DNA from: F1-120-MAGs238 sp964484185
GTDB taxonomy: Bacteria; Planctomycetota; Phycisphaerae; Phycisphaerales; UBA1924
Direction: 5' to 3'
DNA: 64,000 nucleotides
NCBI GenBank assembly: GCA_964484185.1
Contig: CAZAEQ010000004.1
Span: 62,001 to 126,000 of the forward strand
The position numbers and the translations under genes were made by a program. Every line of letters begins with the position of its first letter. Within the stretch, counting starts at the first letter, position 1. The notes below the pieces were generated by a model. That model ran no database searches and was not told the DNA's origin. It saw only the letters and a program-made list of their open reading frames with translations. This document shows positions 61,686 to 64,000 of this stretch, in pieces.

Positions 61686-62957
61686 ATGCGTTCTCCGACG
61701 GTAAATCCACGCGGCTGGTCAGCCAAGACCCTTACACCTGACGAATGGGCTCAGGCGGAGCGGGTCGCCGCACGAATTCACTCGGAATTTCGGGCATTGA
61801 TTTCCAGCCTGCCGGAACAGTCGCGGCACGCCAGCGGCATGTCGCGGCACCTCAACGTACTTCGGGCTACCTGTCAGCGGCTGGTTCAGGCATTGCAAGA
61901 TCCGACGCCGACACCTGCGATGCTGACGAGACTGCCGGGTATAGAAGGATTGCAGCAAGTGCTGGAGGGCTTTCGCAAGACCGGGAGTGACTCCGGCGAG
62001 ATTGGCGCTGCCAAGGGGGCCATTGAAGCTCTCGAACGGTTTATTCAATCGACGGCGGGGAGTCAGACGCGGTTGATCGAGCGGCTGAATCTGGGAGTTG
62101 GTGGCAAGCAAGGGACGGAAGATTCGCAGCTTGGAGGAGCGGAACATCGGCGCGATTTGTATTGGAGCGCAGCGCGAGTTACAGGGCGCTGGTGTGAGAC
62201 AGCGCTAAGTGTGTATGCGTTTCGAGTTGATCCGAGCGATCCGACAGTGCTTGAGCGTGCGCTGGCGAAGGGGCTGATTGGGAGCTGTGTTGCGCCGGGC
62301 GGGTTGCCGCTGTTATTGAGTTCTGGCGACACATTGAAGCACGATGATGAAGTTCGCAATATCAAGACGATCGATACGAATACTGATATACGGGGCAGAA
62401 GTTCGGAGGCGATACTGCGGCCGTTTACAACTGATCCACTTCCGACGGTGACATCGCGCGGGCGCGGCGGGACGCTTTCGCAGATTATCGATTCGAATTC
62501 AAGCCCCAATGGCGAGCCGATTGATGTCGTCACTGCGCTGCGGGCCAAGGGACCAGTGTTTGATCCGGCGACGGGAAAGCCGACGTTGAACGCGGTGTGG
62601 TCGCTGGTGAATTGTCCATCGGAGAAATTGATTCTGGATGTGTATCTGCATGTGGATATGGAGCGGAGGTATCGTCCATCGGTCGATGCGCTGCTGTGGA
62701 CCAATGACCTCAATGTCAGCGAAGAACAGAAGTGGTTGATGCGCGTGCCATCGCAGCCCAGATTGCAATTGCTGGGAAGATCTGCAGCGCACTGTGCAAG
62801 TGCGCTTTATCCGCGGCATGCGGAGCTGACGCGGTATTTTTTCGATCACATTGGGTGGGATGATTCGGAGTTTATTGGTTTTCGCTGCGAAGTGCAGTAT
62901 CCGGTGTGGCGCGCGGGGTATGCGATGGGGTTTGAGTATCTGGCGGATGCTCAATGA
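61686..62957 (+). CDS. Conserved-looking hypothetical protein
   Basis: An open frame from 61542 gives up to 471 residues; I place the start at ATG 61686 (423 residues), because the part before it has little order and a promoter seems to lie in it. The N-terminal half is helical (WAQAERVAARIHSEFRALIS, then SGMSRHLNVLRATCQRLVQA). The C-terminal half is mixed, with RDLYWSAARVTGRWCETALS and DALLWTNDLNVSEEQKWLM, and ends EVQYPVWRAGYAMGFEYLAD. The last stretch could be a PilZ-like strand pattern, but I cannot support that. There is no signal peptide or membrane helix. Function is unknown. Confidence 0.6.
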   Translation: MRSPTVNPRGWSAKTLTPDEWAQAERVAARIHSEFRALISSLPEQSRHASGMSRHLNVLRATCQRLVQALQDPTPTPAMLTRLPGIEGLQQVLEGFRKTGSDSGEIGAAKGAIEALERFIQSTAGSQTRLIERLNLGVGGKQGTEDSQLGGAEHRRDLYWSAARVTGRWCETALSVYAFRVDPSDPTVLERALAKGLIGSCVAPGGLPLLLSSGDTLKHDDEVRNIKTIDTNTDIRGRSSEAILRPFTTDPLPTVTSRGRGGTLSQIIDSNSSPNGEPIDVVTALRAKGPVFDPATGKPTLNAVWSLVNCPSEKLILDVYLHVDMERRYRPSVDALLWTNDLNVSEEQKWLMRVPSQPRLQLLGRSAAHCASALYPRHAELTRYFFDHIGWDDSEFIGFRCEVQYPVWRAGYAMGFEYLADAQ

Positions 62958-62958
62958 A

Positions 62959-62990
62959 AAGAGCGACTCCAGGATTGTGGAGCCGCTCTT
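62959..62990. terminator. Bidirectional terminator hairpin
   Basis: AAGAGCGaCTCCA (62959-62971) pairs with TGGAGcCGCTCTT (62978-62990) with one mismatch. It stands between the convergent hypothetical gene and the last dockerin-tailed gene, with A-rich sequence at one foot and a short T-rich stretch at the other. Confidence 0.75.
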
Positions 62991-63015
62991 GAATTTGACG
63001 AGGCAGAGAAGCTAT

Positions 63016-64000
63016 TCAGCATCCGTCGGCGAAGGCCTGGACAAAGTCGAGGTAGTCGAAGAAGTCGACGACGGCATCGTTGTTGAAATCGGCGGAAATG
63101 TCGGAGCTTGAGAAGGCGGCGACGAAATCGAGATAGTCGAAGAAGTCGAGCACGCCATCGTCGTTGAAGTCGGCCGGGCATGGCGGCACAACGCTTGATG
63201 GAATTGGCAGGTTTGTCGCATCAATTGCGCCAGCGGTTTTGAAAAACCCAAGTCGCGCGGTTCCCGTGACTGGCGGCGTGTTCGTCGTAATGCAGAACGT
63301 CGCGGTCGTCGACCAGCGAATCGCAGAGGAATTTGGATTTGCGGCAAAGGACTGCGGAACGGTAAAGCTGATTCCAGCGGGGCTCGCAGCATACAGCCAT
63401 GGATCATTCATCGTTACCAGTTCGCCGGAGTGATACCTGGGCAAGCGCTGGTATGGGAGGGTTGCGGTCGTATTGGTTGAAGGAAGTTCGAATGAGCCGA
63501 TTGAACGATCGCTGTTGGCGTTGTAGATTGCGTAGTTGTATGTCCAGGTGTTATTCGCGTTGGCGATTACTTTTGCGCCGACCCAGATTTTGCAGATGAC
63601 ACCGGCATCGTCGTAGGTGTAGGTCTGCACAACGACGCTGGGATCGACCGCTTTCCATGCTTCGATGGCGGGTTGCTGGCGCACGGTTGTGCCGCCGAGT
63701 GCGAAGCCGCCGGGGACGATGATTGTGGGGATGGGGGTGATTCGATAGGAGGTGTTGTTGGTGCCGTGATTTGCAAGTGCATCATCGGCGGTGACGTATT
63801 GACACTCGGCGATGTAGGTTGCGCCGGCGTGGAACAAGTCAGATTCAAGGACCTGAAGTCGGCGGCCGATTGTCGCCGCGGCTGCGGGCGGATTTGTGTA
63901 TCCGGGCGGGAGCGTGTAGCTGCCACCGTTGATAAATGGATAGGGGTAATAGCCGTTGGTGGCGTTCACGTGGGAGCGCGGGCCGAGGCGACCCTGATCG
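63016..64000 (-). CDS. Secreted protein with dockerin-like tail, N-terminus cut by window edge
   Basis: The frame is open to the right edge, so the start and any signal peptide lie outside. The visible 328 residues include a beta-rich domain (YIAECQYVTADDALANHG, TTVRQQPAIEAWKAVD, WVGAKVIANANNTWTYNYAI) reminiscent of secreted planctomycete proteins of unknown role. The tail has CPADFNDDGVLDFFDYLDF, DFFDYLDFVQAFADG and a terminal Cys. The GTG at 63969 is not the start, because coding continues upstream of it. Confidence 0.8.
   Translation of the reverse strand, partial: DQGRLGPRSHVNATNGYYPYPFINGGSYTLPPGYTNPPAAAATIGRRLQVLESDLFHAGATYIAECQYVTADDALANHGTNNTSYRITPIPTIIVPGGFALGGTTVRQQPAIEAWKAVDPSVVVQTYTYDDAGVICKIWVGAKVIANANNTWTYNYAIYNANSDRSIGSFELPSTNTTATLPYQRLPRYHSGELVTMNDPWLYAASPAGISFTVPQSFAANPNSSAIRWSTTATFCITTNTPPVTGTARLGFFKTAGAIDATNLPIPSSVVPPCPADFNDDGVLDFFDYLDFVAAFSSSDISADFNNDAVVDFFDYLDFVQAFADGC

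Overview
The window looks like chromosomal DNA of a Planctomycetota bacterium, most likely class Phycisphaerae. Four observations point that way. Six secreted proteins end in near-identical dockerin-like tails built on the word DFFDYLDFV. A membrane protein carries a CxxC...CPEC zinc ribbon of a kind common in planctomycetes. A pterin enzyme has the Glu-for-Cys change described for phyla that lack FolB. An ECF sigma factor of the SigK-like family sits beside a Ser/Thr kinase fused to a WD40-like propeller. The taxonomic call is inference, since no rRNA gene is present. Coding density is high and there is no prophage, insertion sequence or CRISPR array.

Layout. 1-6.3 kb: the start of a sugar epimerase, rpiB and a low-molecular-weight tyrosine phosphatase (one minus-strand operon), a type II pseudopilin, acetyl-CoA synthetase and a UbiA-family prenyltransferase. 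5.63-6.35 kb is a gene-free stretch with three structured repeats about 170 bp apart, followed by an orphan Phd-type antitoxin with a palindromic operator. 6.8-17.5 kb: a ComJ-like protein, the membrane-fusion and permease subunits of a DevBCA-type exporter (8 kb apart, no ATPase here), a zinc-ribbon membrane protein / AsmA-like protein / heptosyltransferase operon (outer-envelope biogenesis), tRNA-Ala(GGC) and a degenerate hybrid kinase. 17.5-26.8 kb: housekeeping genes crcB, prmC, GT87 and deacetylase genes, ppk, a PTPS-III-like enzyme, nnrE, a bifunctional nuclease, truD and a HAD phosphatase.

26.9-33.2 kb: a secreted kelch protein, a lipoprotein, a CDF metal transporter, an ECF sigma factor coupled to a DUF4349 protein, and rplU. 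33.2-42.7 kb is a glycan or protein-glycosylation island: two FkbM methyltransferases, four GT2-like or novel transferases, a CgeB-like transferase and a PAP2 phosphatase. Four of its proteins share a C-terminal Rossmann-like module. 42.9-54.6 kb: SigK-like sigma factor plus kinase, a 964-residue ELWxTDGT repeat protein, lpdA, and two tandem IPT/TIG proteins. 54.7-64 kb: a coiled-coil protein preceded by repeated hairpins, an ExbB-ExbD-ExbD energy transducer, an O-GlcNAc-transferase-like gene crossed by a 10-N assembly gap, a HAF-repeat protein, a conserved hypothetical protein, and a final dockerin-tailed protein cut by the window edge.

The strongest candidate for something undescribed is the repeat array at 5676-6078. 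Each unit carries its own sequence word twice in direct orientation and once or twice inverted. The words differ between units while the pairing scheme is kept, which looks like natural covariation of a switchable structure.
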